Counted from the first letter of the stretch, positions 26,940 to 36,822 are shown. The stretch is 64,000 nucleotides of DNA from Limnothrix sp. FACHB-406 (GCF_014698235.1 NZ_JACJSP010000014.1:1-64000); one strand, 5' to 3'. Made by a program: numbers and translations. The notes: a model not told the origin generated them from the sequence alone.

Positions 26940-28025
26940 CTAATCAGCCGTTGGAATTGACCAGCGATCGCAAGGGCCGCCCGTGGCCAGAATGTTGCCC
27001 GCCCGATCGAACAGGGCCACGGCCACGGCCAAAGGGCGATCGGCGTATTTTTGGGCATAGGCGGCCGATCGCTCACTAATGGCGGCGGCCAGTTGTCCCA
27101 AAACGCGCTGGCTCCAGCCCAACCGTTGCAAATCTTGCACCGCTTCGGCCACCGTGCTTTTGGCCAGGATCGATCGCCCCAAGGTGGCATCTCCCCCCGA
27201 TCGCAGGGCCGCCGCTGCCAAAATTTCCAATTTGCCGTCAGCAATGTGGCTGGAGGTGTTGAAAATGCCCCCAGCTAGCTTCAGCAATTTGCCGTGATAT
27301 CCCAGCAGCAACACCGATTCTGCTCCCCGCAAGGCCGCTTCCACCAACATGGCCCCAATCCAGTTCCCCACGGGCACAAGGGCGGCGGCGGACAGTCCGA
27401 GGCGATCGGCCACCTGCTGTCCGTTGCTGCCAATGCAGAAAATCAGATGGCGATCGTGGGCCAGAACCGCTGCCAGTCGATCGCGCGATGCGTCCAGTTG
27501 ATCCGTCGCCGTGTGGGGCTGGGAAATGCCACTGGTTCCCAGGAGTGACAGCCCCTGCAAAACCCCAAAAGCCTCGTTAGACGTGCGTTTGGCCAAGTCG
27601 CGACCCTCTGGCAAAATCAATCGCACCACCGCCACGCGATCGGGCGGAACCAGGGGCAACAGGTTATGTTCCAGGAGCGATCGGGCAAAGCGATAGATCG
27701 CCGGCCCCTCAGCCGTTTGCCCAATTCCCTCGCCTCCTTCCAGCCGGAGCGGCGGGCCTTCGCGATCGACGCGATCGATCAATTGCACCCAAGCCCAAAC
27801 GGGAGTATTTCTGGTCAGATCCAGGTTATCGCCCGGATCGCTGCGGGTGATGGCCAAGGCGGTGCGCTCATCCAACGGGGCGATCGACTCCAGCGCGATT
27901 TCTGCGGTTTGTCCGTCCAACAGATCCAGGGTGACCACCGCCGGGCGATCGCCTTGCAACCGCAACAGGGCCCCCCGGGCCGCCGCTGCCGCAAATACCG
28001 GTAAGGTGTAGCCCGATCGCGCCAT
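26940..28025 (-). CDS. cbiD: Cobalt-precorrin-5B C1-methyltransferase CbiD
   Basis: This 361-residue enzyme of the oxygen-independent cobalamin pathway methylates C-1 of cobalt-precorrin-5B using SAM. The protein opens with the family pattern SGYTLPVFAAAAARGALL and keeps GTSGISQPHT (about residue 162) and the glycine-rich LGYHGKLLKLAGGIFNTSSHIADG-like region (about 245-268). The length is usual. It is a lone gene; a short AT-rich stretch with TTAATCA repeats separates it from the acyl-CoA dehydrogenase homologue upstream. No B12 riboswitch was recognised ahead of it. Confidence 0.92.
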   Translation of the reverse strand: MARSGYTLPVFAAAAARGALLRLQGDRPAVVTLDLLDGQTAEIALESIAPLDERTALAITRSDPGDNLDLTRNTPVWAWVQLIDRVDREGPPLRLEGGEGIGQTAEGPAIYRFARSLLEHNLLPLVPPDRVAVVRLILPEGRDLAKRTSNEAFGVLQGLSLLGTSGISQPHTATDQLDASRDRLAAVLAHDRHLIFCIGSNGQQVADRLGLSAAALVPVGNWIGAMLVEAALRGAESVLLLGYHGKLLKLAGGIFNTSSHIADGKLEILAAAALRSGGDATLGRSILAKSTVAEAVQDLQRLGWSQRVLGQLAAAISERSAAYAQKYADRPLAVAVALFDRAGNILATGGPCDRWSIPTAD

Positions 28026-28146
28026 AGTGCTCCTGAAAATGACTCTAATCCACAGTCATTCGATTGAATTGCGATTGATTATGGATGAAAGGGCGATTAA
28101 TCAATGCCTATTAATTAATGCCCATTAATCCATAACCGTTAATCAG

Positions 28147-29376
28147 TTAATCAATGGCCATTGGCGATTTACCCACGATCGCCCCCAGCGTGGCCGCCAA
28201 AATATCGGGCGTTTGGCCGCTGGTCGCAAAAATGCTAGCCTCGCCCTGCAATCGATAGGCGGGGTTGGTGGCCAGAATGCCTCGCCCCCCTTGGGCCACG
28301 AGGGCGACTTGGGTGGCTCGGCCCATTAGGGCGATCGCCTGGGCCCGCAGTTGCAGTTTTTGGGCATAGGGTTTGTCGATCGGGCGGCCATAGACCTGTT
28401 GTCGCAATTGGTCAAACTCCCGGCGCAAGGTGTCGTGGGCAACGGCGATTGTGAGCAGGCGTTTTTCCTGGAACAACACCGTTAGCCGATCGAGGGCCGC
28501 TTGGGTGCAACCGAGGGCGAAGTAGACCCCTTGCAGGGCGTTCCGGCGATCGAGTTGCTGAATCCAGTCGATCGGCTTGAGGCCGATCACGGCCGCTTCG
28601 GGAATGAGCCAGCGATCGAACGTGACTGCTGCTGTGTGGGTGGCGTTCATGGCTCCCAACACCATGGGCGGCTGCGGCTGAATGTTGCGATCGCCCGATT
28701 CCACCGCCGTCAGCGGCACAATGCCGAACAGCACCCCGGCCGCCGTCGGCACAGCCAACACCGCCTCGGGAAAGTGCCCCACCCCGGTCACCCAAGGAGC
28801 CGTGCCCGTAATTTCCCAGCCACCGGTCACGGCACGCCCCTCGATCGGAGGATCATCCACCCGCCGCAGATGCGAAAAGGCGATGCCCAATTGTCGATCG
28901 CCCCGCGCGATCGCCGGTAAATATTGGGTTTTGAGGTCGTCATTGTCTCCGGAGGCAATCAGCGCCGCTGCGGTTTGGTGCTGGGCTTGCAAAAAGGCCA
29001 AAGCACCGGAACAGCGAGCCAGTTGCTCCCGAAACCAACCATATTCCGCTTCATTCAGGCCTTTGCCGCCCCACTCAATGGGCACTTTTAGGGCTAACCA
29101 CCCCTGTTGCCCCAGCCATTGGAGGGCTGCGGTCAGGGTTTCTGGCTGGCGATCGAGCAAATCGGCCTGGGGCCCCAGGGTGGTCAGCAACTGGGCCGCC
29201 GCTTGCTCCAACCAAGGAGGCAAATTGGGCCCGTCCGTCGCGGCCAGCGCCGAGGTCACCGGGTTGGTCTCTGCGTGGTTGGTCTCCGTGTGATTGGTCT
29301 CTGCATGGTTGATGACTTCGCCGTTGGTGTCATGAGGGCTGGTGTTGTTGGGGCTGATGTCTTGAGATGGCTCCAC
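28147..29376 (-). CDS. Acyl-CoA dehydrogenase-family protein
   Basis: This 409-residue flavoprotein homologue has the N-terminal helical domain (WLALKVPIEWGGKGLNEAEYGWF), the central beta domain (about 150-240) and the C-terminal helical domain (about 250-400, with GRGILATNPAYRLQGEASIF). The first 40 residues are a low-complexity Asn/His/Glu/Thr stretch with repeated NHAET units, an unusual N-terminus. The substrate is unknown; cyanobacteria generally lack a full beta-oxidation cycle, so a specialised oxidase or dehydrogenase role is likely. A start further downstream would remove the repeats. Confidence 0.8.
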   Translation of the reverse strand: MEPSQDISPNNTSPHDTNGEVINHAETNHTETNHAETNPVTSALAATDGPNLPPWLEQAAAQLLTTLGPQADLLDRQPETLTAALQWLGQQGWLALKVPIEWGGKGLNEAEYGWFREQLARCSGALAFLQAQHQTAAALIASGDNDDLKTQYLPAIARGDRQLGIAFSHLRRVDDPPIEGRAVTGGWEITGTAPWVTGVGHFPEAVLAVPTAAGVLFGIVPLTAVESGDRNIQPQPPMVLGAMNATHTAAVTFDRWLIPEAAVIGLKPIDWIQQLDRRNALQGVYFALGCTQAALDRLTVLFQEKRLLTIAVAHDTLRREFDQLRQQVYGRPIDKPYAQKLQLRAQAIALMGRATQVALVAQGGRGILATNPAYRLQGEASIFATSGQTPDILAATLGAIVGKSPMAID

Positions 29377-29467
29377 CTTGGTCGATCGGGGATGAGTAGT
29401 GGTTTACGGCTATTGTGCTACGGCCGGGAGTTTTCGCCCCCTGGCCAGCGGCGTTTGAGCAGCGTTG

Positions 29468-29632
29468 TCAACGAAATGTTAACTCTAAAGTTAAGGTTTC
29501 TTGCACGAACGAGGCCGCCCGAAACGCACCGTGATAACTTTCTTCTCGGTTAGCAAAGCGCCAACCGCCATCAATATCTCCCCACCCATTCGGAACCTTA
29601 ATTTCGGTCAATTCGCTTGCTGAAATTAACAT
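29468..29632 (-). CDS. Possible small protein of 54 residues
   Basis: An intact frame on the minus strand runs from an ATG at 29632 to a TGA at 29468. It encodes a protein opening MLISASELTEIKVPNGWG, with a GGWRFANREESYHGAF centre and balanced charged and aromatic content unlike random translation. No ribosome site is evident. It sits inside the 417-base gap between two other genes. The rest of that gap is AT-rich with no other features. Function is unknown. Confidence 0.45.
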   Translation of the reverse strand: MLISASELTEIKVPNGWGDIDGGWRFANREESYHGAFRAASFVQETLTLELTFR

Positions 29633-29793
29633 CGGAAGATCAGTTCAAGATAATCGCAATTTAATCGCAGATTAATCATGAGCGCTTCCTAAAACTGATG
29701 GGTAATACCAATTGATTGGTGAACGATTGATCATGAATTTCGTAAATTAATGATCCAACTAGTTGACCGCATCAATTAGAAATTGGTGAGATC

Positions 29794-30051
29794 TTGAAGA
29801 CAGTGGCTCCGCTTGCCAACCTGCTTGAATCACGCCGTTTTACTTCTCTGGCAGTAGCGATGTTGACCCACAAAAGCGATGCACCGGTTCGTGAAAGCTT
29901 CAGCGATTATGTAGCCGAATTGCAATTGCACATGAGTTTGCAAGCGCGAAACCTGGTTCCTTCATCGGGCCAAGCGGAAGAAAACCGTGATCGCTTGCTG
30001 CGAGAAACCCAAGAAACCGTCGAGAAAATGCTATCGCGGCAATTGGGCTAA
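29794..30051 (+). CDS. Small helical hypothetical protein
   Basis: This 85-residue protein is predicted almost entirely helical, with a charged amphipathic C-terminal half (ENRDRLLRETQETVEKMLSR). The frame starts at a TTG (29794) with GGTGAG seven bases before it; an ATG at 29860 would give a 63-residue form. No signal peptide, membrane segment or known family is seen. It is followed by a strong hairpin at 30275, consistent with a short separate transcript. Confidence 0.55.
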   Translation: MKTVAPLANLLESRRFTSLAVAMLTHKSDAPVRESFSDYVAELQLHMSLQARNLVPSSGQAEENRDRLLRETQETVEKMLSRQLG

Positions 30052-30274
30052 GGTGCTTTGGTCAAGACATCTTGATCAAGGGGCTTGGTGATTCGCCACC
30101 GACAAACCATAACAATCTGAATAAAAACGCTCTTCGGAGTGGTTTTTAAAGCGCAATCAAAACTCAGTTGTTTGTTTTTTCTTTCCTTTTAATTGCTTTT
30201 TCAATTCCTTTCTTGAATGCCCGATCGCGCCTTTTTTTAGCGATCACTCTTTTAATTCCGCAAACTACTGTATA

Positions 30275-30312
30275 ACCAAAAGCACGCTCCGATTCTGGGG
30301 CGTGCTTTTGGT
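30275..30312 (+). terminator. 13-bp perfect hairpin, likely terminator
   Basis: ACCAAAAGCACGC at 30275-30287 pairs perfectly with GCGTGCTTTTGGT at 30300-30312 across a 12-base loop. It lies between the small helical protein and the GT4 gene. The A-rich/T-rich outer stem resembles a bidirectional intrinsic terminator, although the trailing T-run is short. Confidence 0.65.
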
Positions 30313-30366
30313 TTCTGGCCCCCATGAACCTGGGGGGCAATTTTTCCGCTTGCCCGTTTTTGCATC

Positions 30367-31452
30367 ATGACCCTTGCGATTAATTTGAGCTTTGCGATTC
30401 CCGAACCAACGGGCTTGGCAACCTACGCGATCGAACTGTTGCCTTATTTGCGATCGCGGGATCCTTTGCTATTTAGCCCCTGGGAAATGGCGGGGTTTCG
30501 TAACCAGCTTGTGCCCGCCAACATGACCTCAGATTTAGGCGCAAAGGGTCATCTACGGCGACTGTTTTGGACGCAATTTCGCTTGCCGCAACTGTGCCGT
30601 CGATCGGGTGTTGAGCTGCTGTTTTGTCCGGTTCCCGAGGCCCCAATTCAGTTTGGCACTCGGGCCCTGCGCACCCTGGTGATGGTGCATGATTTGATTC
30701 CGCTGCGGTTTTTTCCGCCCCGATCGCGCCTGCATCTTTACAGCAAATATTATGTGCGCCGTGTTGCTGAACAGGCCACCCATTTGCTCTGTAATTCCCA
30801 GGCTACGGCCGATGATTTGGGCCGTTTTTTCCAAATTCCTGCCCAGAAAATTACTGTCACTCCGTTAGCCCACAACGCCGATCGCTATCGATTTTTAAAC
30901 CTGCCGCGCCGCCCCTATTTTTTCTATGTGGGGCGCAATGATCCTTACAAAAATTTACCGGGGGCGATCGCGGCCTTTGCCCAATTTTTGCGGGCGGCTC
31001 CGGCCAATGATTGGCAATTTTGGATTGCTGGGCCCATGAACCCGCGCTATCAACCGGCCTTGGCGGCCCAAATTGCGGAATTGGGTTTGGGCGATCGGGT
31101 GCGCTTTTTAGGGTATGTGCCGATCGAGCAATTACCGGTGTTGCTGAACCAGGCGATCGCGTTGGTTTTTCCCACCCGCTGGGAAGGTTTTGGGATTCCG
31201 GCCCTGGAAGCCATGGCCTGCGGTACGCCCGTGATCACCTCCAATCTGGCTTCGTTGCCGGAGGTGACGGGCGATGCGGCGTTGTTGATTGACCCGGAGC
31301 AGCCCCGCGCCATTGCCGATGCGATGGTGCAGGTGGCCACCGATGACCGACTTTGGCAGGAGCTACACCAACGCAGCCTCGATCGCGCCAGTCAGTTCAG
31401 TTGGGCCAAAACCGCAGCCCAAACTCAGGCCGTTTTGAGGCAATTGTTTTAA
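30367..31452 (+). CDS. GT4-family glycosyltransferase
   Basis: This 361-residue GT-B enzyme should transfer a sugar from a nucleotide donor onto a cell-surface glycan. The C-terminal donor-binding domain has the GT4 signature [22 protein letters not shown] (E-x7-E motif, about residues 266-288), preceded by [14 protein letters not shown]. The N-terminal acceptor domain contains [13 protein letters not shown]. The ATG at 30367 begins [13 protein letters not shown]. It lies after a terminator hairpin and stands alone, so its pathway is unknown. Confidence 0.88.
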   Translation: MTLAINLSFAIPEPTGLATYAIELLPYLRSRDPLLFSPWEMAGFRNQLVPANMTSDLGAKGHLRRLFWTQFRLPQLCRRSGVELLFCPVPEAPIQFGTRALRTLVMVHDLIPLRFFPPRSRLHLYSKYYVRRVAEQATHLLCNSQATADDLGRFFQIPAQKITVTPLAHNADRYRFLNLPRRPYFFYVGRNDPYKNLPGAIAAFAQFLRAAPANDWQFWIAGPMNPRYQPALAAQIAELGLGDRVRFLGYVPIEQLPVLLNQAIALVFPTRWEGFGIPALEAMACGTPVITSNLASLPEVTGDAALLIDPEQPRAIADAMVQVATDDRLWQELHQRSLDRASQFSWAKTAAQTQAVLRQLF

Positions 31453-31676
31453 GGCAATTTCAGGCCCCTTGAAGGCAAGATGCTGGTAATTACAAAACCA
31501 GCGAACCCAAGGTGCTGGAATAGCCACTGGTCTGCGCATTCTTCACCACGCCAAGCGCTCAAACAATTCAGGGGACGATCGCCCGATCGCCCCCTGAATC
31601 TGGATGCTGGTTTCCTGAGGAAATTGTAATAAATTGTCCCCAGTGTCCGTTACCCAATCAAGCCAATTGACTTAGC

Positions 31677-32396
31677 CTATTCAGCGGTGGCCAGCTCTTC
31701 CGTGCTGCCCCGGCTGCGGCGGCGGGTCAGGGTGTTAAACAACATTTGCCCGATCGCCTTGATCAAATTGCCTTCCAATTCCATGAACATTTTCATGTTC
31801 TTGCCAAACGCATCATTGGCTTCATCCACAATGCGATCGGCCGTGGCTTCATCGATCGGCAATTCGTTCAGTGCTGCCCGATATTGGTTCTTGAAAGCCT
31901 TCTCATCAGAGATGGTTTCAAACTCATAGAAAGCCGTTCCCTGGCCATCGGTCAAGTTCATGGCATTCACGGCAATGTTCTTGAGAATTTGCCCACCGGA
32001 CAAATCACCCAAATAGCGCGTGTAGGAATGGGCCACCAACAGTTCGGGAGCCGTGGCCGACACTTCCCGCACCCGAGCAATGTAGTCTTGGGCGGCGGTC
32101 GAAGGCTTCACTTCTTCACGCCAATTGGAGCCGTAATAGTAAGCCAAATCGCGCTCCAGGCTGCTCTTGCGATACAACTCTTGGAAGTTGATCGGCGCAA
32201 CAACCGGGTGATCTTTGTGCTTCGTCATTTCCTCTTCCATTGCCGTGTAGACAAAGTAGAGGTTGCCCACCAGTTTGCGATAGGAGCTTTTTTCGACTAC
32301 GCCTTTCAGAAAGCACTTCACGAAGCCGACATTCTCTGCCATGCTGTGTGATTTTTTCGTGCCTTCGCGTAGTTTGGTTGCTAAATTGACGCTCAT
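31677..32396 (-). CDS. ho1: Haem oxygenase 1
   Basis: This 239-residue ferredoxin-dependent enzyme opens haem to biliverdin IX-alpha, CO and iron, the first step to phycobilins. The proximal haem His lies in REGTKKSHSMAE (about residue 17). The distal helix carries YTRYLGDLSGGQILKNIA (about 130-150), with the Gly residues that let haem bend. The length and N-terminus match cyanobacterial HO1. It is a single-gene unit divergent from the Ser/Thr kinase gene, and a 15-bp tandem repeat lies in the shared upstream region. Confidence 0.95.
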   Translation of the reverse strand: MSVNLATKLREGTKKSHSMAENVGFVKCFLKGVVEKSSYRKLVGNLYFVYTAMEEEMTKHKDHPVVAPINFQELYRKSSLERDLAYYYGSNWREEVKPSTAAQDYIARVREVSATAPELLVAHSYTRYLGDLSGGQILKNIAVNAMNLTDGQGTAFYEFETISDEKAFKNQYRAALNELPIDEATADRIVDEANDAFGKNMKMFMELEGNLIKAIGQMLFNTLTRRRSRGSTEELATAE

Positions 32397-32503
32397 GTTA
32401 AAGAAGTTGAGAAGTCTGCGAATACCAGTTTGCCAATTTTGTGCGGTTCCTGGGCAAAGGCAGCGGGGGAGAAATCCACACCCCCTACCGAACGCGGGCC
32501 CCT

Positions 32504-32533
32504 AAAACAGTTAGGTTGAAAACAGTTAGGTTG
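32504..32533. repeat. 15-bp perfect tandem repeat upstream of ho1
   Basis: AAAACAGTTAGGTTG occurs twice in direct tandem (32504-32518 and 32519-32533). It lies about 108 bases upstream of the ho1 start in the divergent region shared with the Ser/Thr kinase gene. It could be a duplicated regulator site. The rest of this 338-base region shows no gene. Confidence 0.6.
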
Positions 32534-32734
32534 CGACGGTTGCCGACACAGGGCAGCACTTAACCACGGCGAAAGACGGCCAAAGCAAAATCCTGTCTCG
32601 ATCGCTGGGTGACTCGATCGTTAGATTAGCGGGATTTTCTGAACGTTATGGTTAAGAATCATGACAAGCACCAAAATCATCGGGTTTGATCAAATCAATC
32701 ATTTTCGTATCTCTCCTCGCTTGAATCCCTGACT

Positions 32735-33802
32735 GTGAGTTTTTGCCTAAACCCCCAGTGCGATCGCCCGCACAATCCCGATCAGGGGAATTTTTGCCTC
32801 AATTGCGGTGCTCCCTTGCTGTTGCGGGGACACTACCGCGCCATTCGCCCCCTGGGCCGTGGCGGATTTGCACGTACCTACCTGGGCATCGATCGCGATC
32901 GGTTGGATACCCCTTGCGCCATTAAGCAATTTTTGCCCAGTGCCAAGACCCCCGCTGGCCGCGACAAGGCGATTGAGCTGTTCACCCGCGAGGCCCTGCG
33001 GCTGCGAGATTTGGGCGACAATCCCCAAATTCCCGCCCTGTTGGGATTTTTTGAAGAAGGGGGCTACCTCTACCTGGTGCAGGAATATATCGCCGGGGAA
33101 ACCATTGATCGGGAATTGCAACGATCGGGCCCGTTCAGCGAAGCCAAGCTGCTGGCTTTCCTGCGGGATTTGCTGCCCGTGTTGCAATTTGTGCACGATC
33201 GCAGCACGATTCACCGAGATCTAAAGCCCTTGAACCTGATTCGTCGTCAGCGGGATCAGCGAATTGTCCCGATCGATTTCGGCGTGGCCAAAGTGCTGGA
33301 AGCCAACACCCAAAGCCGCCCCGGCACGAAAATCGGTACGGCTGGCTATGCCCCCGATGAGCAATTGCGCGGCGGCCAGGCCTATCCCGCCAGCGATCTC
33401 TACAGCGTGGGAGCGATCTGCGTGTTTCTGCTGACCGGTGTGGAACCGGAGGAGCTATACAACCCCCTGACGGGCCAGTGGCCTTGGCGAGAACAGTTGG
33501 CCCAATGGCGAGATGAGCTGTCGGGCAATGGAGATTCGCTAGATGCGTCCCAACGGAAGCACTTGCCGGTGTCTGACTCGGTGAGTGAAGGGTTGGGCTT
33601 GGTGCTCGATCGACTCTTGCAACCGGCCGTTGCCGATCGCTACCAAAGCGCTCTGGAAGTGCTGGCGGACTTAGACAACATCATCCGCACCATGCCCCCT
33701 TCTCCCTACCGTCGAGAAGAGTCCATGGCGGTCGATCGCGATCGGGCCAAGCGCTTTTGGCTGACTCGAATTGGCACATCTTCCGGCGGCAATTTTTCAT
33801 AG
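32735..33802 (+). CDS. Four-Cys serine/threonine protein kinase
   Basis: This 355-residue cytoplasmic kinase starts with a zinc-ribbon-like motif (CLNPQCDRPHNP and FCLNCGAPLL), the cyanobacterial four-Cys type seen in SpkB relatives. The kinase core is complete: glycine loop LGRGGFARTYLG, Lys in CAIKQF, catalytic loop HRDLKPLNLI, PIDFGVAK and a TAGYAPDEQ activation segment. No C-terminal sensor or membrane segment follows. The start is GTG at 32735. The last 97 bases overlap the end of the opposing GT2 gene. Confidence 0.9.
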   Translation: MSFCLNPQCDRPHNPDQGNFCLNCGAPLLLRGHYRAIRPLGRGGFARTYLGIDRDRLDTPCAIKQFLPSAKTPAGRDKAIELFTREALRLRDLGDNPQIPALLGFFEEGGYLYLVQEYIAGETIDRELQRSGPFSEAKLLAFLRDLLPVLQFVHDRSTIHRDLKPLNLIRRQRDQRIVPIDFGVAKVLEANTQSRPGTKIGTAGYAPDEQLRGGQAYPASDLYSVGAICVFLLTGVEPEELYNPLTGQWPWREQLAQWRDELSGNGDSLDASQRKHLPVSDSVSEGLGLVLDRLLQPAVADRYQSALEVLADLDNIIRTMPPSPYRREESMAVDRDRAKRFWLTRIGTSSGGNFS

Positions 33803-34842
33803 AACTCGGGCAGTTTGACCTTAATTGTCCAGAGCACTGCCTTTTCGATTTCCAGGTGCGATCGGTAGCGATAAACAAACTTCCAAGCCAACCGATTAGG
33901 CAAAAAGATAAAGACCAAAATCTTGGTCAAAATCTTGATTGTGCAATCACGGTTTTCCCGCACAAATTCCCAATTATCGCGCCAAATCCAATAGGCCAAA
34001 TAGCGCAGGGCCAAAAAAGCGCGGTTGCGGTGAATTCCCCCATCCATCGCCTTATAAAGCAGAAATTTATAGCGATTATTCAGGGTCATTTGCACCAGCT
34101 TGCCAAAACGCTTGCGATCGGCTGGATTTTGACTGAGGCGTTGGCACTCTCGGTTAATGATCGCCAAGCTCACCTGCTCCATCTTGATCGCATTGGTGGA
34201 GGCAGAACCCCTGACCTGGCGATAGTGTACCTGTAATTTCGGCACACAAATAAACTCATAGGATTCCGCCAAGCGCAACCAAAAATCCCAATCCTCGGCC
34301 GGGTGCAGCGATCCTTCGTAGCCTCCCAGTTCAAAATAGGCATCGCGTCGGATCATCGTGTTTGATCCCGACTGCACAATGTCAATCAATAAAATCTGTA
34401 AGTAGGTGTTATATTCCGTGTCAATAAAACCCCCGTCACGAATATAATTTCCCTCCTCATCAACCCAATCAATCCAACTGTAAACGGCTCCGGCTTCTGG
34501 GTTGGCTTCAAGGGCATTAACCTGATCTTCTACCTTGTCCGATGTCCACAAGTCATCCGCATCAATAAAGGTTAGATATCGCCCTCGGGACACCATGGCT
34601 CCATGATTGCGGGCAGCGGCCACACCAGCATTTTCCTGTTCAATCAGCTTCAGGCGGGGGTCTGTGAATTGCCGCACCACGTCGGAGGTGTTGTCGGTGG
34701 AACCATCGTTTACAACGATCACTTCGATGTCCCGCAAAGTCTGATTCAGGACGGATTCGATCGTTTCAGCAATGGTTTTTGCCCCGTTATAGGCGGGAAT
34801 AATAATCGATGCAGTGGGGACGGCATTCATGGGTGGGGCCAT
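33706..34842 (-). CDS. GT2-family glycosyltransferase
   Basis: This 378-residue GT-A enzyme should add sugars to a surface polysaccharide. It has the nucleotide-binding start ASIIIPAYNGAKTIAETIES, the metal-binding motif FIDADDLW (DXD-like, about residue 93) and the acceptor-side acidic region HPAEDWDFWLRL (about 180-192). The C-terminal half is basic and probably membrane-associated (KILVFIFLP). The ATG at 34842 has an alternative four codons later. The 3' end overlaps the kinase gene by 97 bases on the other strand, giving complementary transcript ends. Confidence 0.9.
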   Translation of the reverse strand: MAPPMNAVPTASIIIPAYNGAKTIAETIESVLNQTLRDIEVIVVNDGSTDNTSDVVRQFTDPRLKLIEQENAGVAAARNHGAMVSRGRYLTFIDADDLWTSDKVEDQVNALEANPEAGAVYSWIDWVDEEGNYIRDGGFIDTEYNTYLQILLIDIVQSGSNTMIRRDAYFELGGYEGSLHPAEDWDFWLRLAESYEFICVPKLQVHYRQVRGSASTNAIKMEQVSLAIINRECQRLSQNPADRKRFGKLVQMTLNNRYKFLLYKAMDGGIHRNRAFLALRYLAYWIWRDNWEFVRENRDCTIKILTKILVFIFLPNRLAWKFVYRYRSHLEIEKAVLWTIKVKLPEFYEKLPPEDVPIRVSQKRLARSRSTAMDSSRR

Positions 34843-35136
34843 CAGAAATCAACTAAACCGGGAAGAAATCGTGCCTTGAGCATAGCCTCAGGCTTGGGGC
34901 TGCTGGTAGATCTGGTAGATCTGATTGTCTTCCCCATTTCTGAAGTTCACGCGGAATTGGCCCAATCCGCCTAAAACGCAATTCGTGATTGTTTTCGATC
35001 GGGTTTTTGATGGGTCACGATCGGGGCATGGAGGAAGCCGCAAGAACCGCAACGGGCTGGGTCAAGCGCTGAATAAGCTCGGGATGCGCTGAACTTGCTG
35101 AATAGGCTGAATTTACTGAATGGGTTGAGGCAACCC

Positions 35137-36630
35137 CTAGGAACCACAGCGGGCCCGATCGGCTGCGAGGCGCTCTTTCAGCTTCGGGGTGAGGCCAGTG
35201 GTGGCGTTGCTCCAGAGGCGATCGAACTCCCGCTGAAACAGGGTCGCCACGATCGGGTGCTTGACCACCAACAGGGTTTCATCATTGAGGCGATCGGCCG
35301 CCGCCGACCAGTTGTGAGAACCGGTCACCACCGTTTGCCCATCCACCAAGCCAAATTTGTGGTGCAGCAGGTCACCCATGGGCAACTCCGGGGAACCAAC
35401 GGTGGTGATCGGCGGGTTCCAAGGCCGCTGATTGGGTTCCAGTTCACAGGTTCTGCGGCGCAGGGTCACCCCCAACAGATCCAGCGCTTCGCTATAGTCC
35501 CGCGCCAAAAAGCTGGGATCCACCAACACACGCACTTTGGCTCCTTGGCGGTGGGCGGTTTCCATGGCATCCGCGATCGCCTGCTCAGAAAAGACAAACA
35601 GGGCCACATCGATCGATCGGGTGGCTGGGCCCACGGTGGCCGCAATCACTCCGTTGGTGCGTTCAGCAAAGGGAACGGCGGTTTTCATGGGTGAAAACTG
35701 AATGCCAATGGTGGCATCACCCACTTGGGTCGATCGCAGGGGGCGCAGGGGCTTGTTTGTGCCAAAGCGGCTGTCGGGCTGGCCGCCCGGCCCATCTCCC
35801 CACATCAGCCCAAATTCCTCCAACAGCCAACCGGCTACCACGGGGCTGTCAATTTCCAACAGATTATTGGGATTGCCACGACTGGCGGGCCGGCCCATGT
35901 CGCCATGGACATCGCTGAGGGTGAAGTTTGCGGAGGTGATGATCGATCGATTGCCGTCCACCACGATGAACTTGTGGTGCATCAGGCCCGATCCCTTAGA
36001 CCCATCGGCGGTGTCGTCGAGGGTGGGCACGCCGGCCTGGGCCAACATCACCATGGCATCGGTTGCCAGCACCTCCGCCTCGCTGACGGTTCCATCGCCG
36101 TTGCGATCGCCCAGCCGGAAATAATCTTCAATGCGCGATCGCTCCCGATCGCTCAGTTGCGCCAACTCCTCCGGGCTGTAGCTGCTCCAGGGACGGCTGG
36201 CGCTGTTTTCCAAAATTACCCGGACTTGCAGGCCGGCCCGGTGGCGATCGACCAGTGCTTGGGCCAACCGAGGCAAGCGCAATTCCTGCACGGCCACCAC
36301 CACGGTCGATCGGGCACTTGCGACCAACTGCACCATTCGCCCTTCGAGGTCATCGCCCGATCGCTCAATGCCCCGGTAGGGATCGCGATATTGGCTAGCA
36401 GGATTGTGATTAAAAAATGCCCGCACGGGGCCCGGTTGGGCGATCGGGGAAGGACGACTTTCGGCGGAACCGGCTGAGTTGTTGAATTCAGCGACCGGCG
36501 GCAAGGATCCCCCTTGAAACTGAGGGCCCGCCGACCCGCAACCCCACAGGGCGATCGCACCCAAAAGGCTAAACGTCCAAAGACTCGCCCAGGATTTCAA
36601 CCGCCCGATCGCCCATCCGTTCGTTTCCAT
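35137..36630 (-). CDS. PLD-like lipoprotein with EF-hand-like insert
   Basis: This 497-residue secreted lipoprotein belongs to the phospholipase D superfamily. The N-terminus has a signal peptide with lipobox ALWGC. Two HKD motifs are intact: MHHKFIVVDG (about residue 215) and LLHHKFGLVDG (about residue 420). In the first half, DRNGDGTVSEAE (about 172-183) matches an EF-hand calcium loop. The substrate may be a phosphodiester in lipids or DNA. The ATG at 36630 is chosen because it places the signal peptide at the start; the frame is open 34 codons further. Confidence 0.85.
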   Translation of the reverse strand: METNGWAIGRLKSWASLWTFSLLGAIALWGCGSAGPQFQGGSLPPVAEFNNSAGSAESRPSPIAQPGPVRAFFNHNPASQYRDPYRGIERSGDDLEGRMVQLVASARSTVVVAVQELRLPRLAQALVDRHRAGLQVRVILENSASRPWSSYSPEELAQLSDRERSRIEDYFRLGDRNGDGTVSEAEVLATDAMVMLAQAGVPTLDDTADGSKGSGLMHHKFIVVDGNRSIITSANFTLSDVHGDMGRPASRGNPNNLLEIDSPVVAGWLLEEFGLMWGDGPGGQPDSRFGTNKPLRPLRSTQVGDATIGIQFSPMKTAVPFAERTNGVIAATVGPATRSIDVALFVFSEQAIADAMETAHRQGAKVRVLVDPSFLARDYSEALDLLGVTLRRRTCELEPNQRPWNPPITTVGSPELPMGDLLHHKFGLVDGQTVVTGSHNWSAAADRLNDETLLVVKHPIVATLFQREFDRLWSNATTGLTPKLKERLAADRARCGS

Positions 36631-36822
36631 CACCCCGATCGCCCGTTGAACGGCAACTAGTCCACAACAACTGTTGAGCTGTTGAGCAACTCGTCCAGTC
36701 AAAGTTGAGCCACACGAGTTGAGCCAAATCAAGCCAACTTGAATTCAGTCAACTTAAGCAGTTACAGCCTTTACCTAGAATTATTGGCACGCCATATTAC
36801 AGATGCCATGAAGCAACGGTTT

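Noticed and set aside
26940-28146. Possible cobalamin riboswitch ahead of cbiD
   Set aside because: The short upstream region is built of TTAATCA-like repeats; no B12-box pattern was seen.
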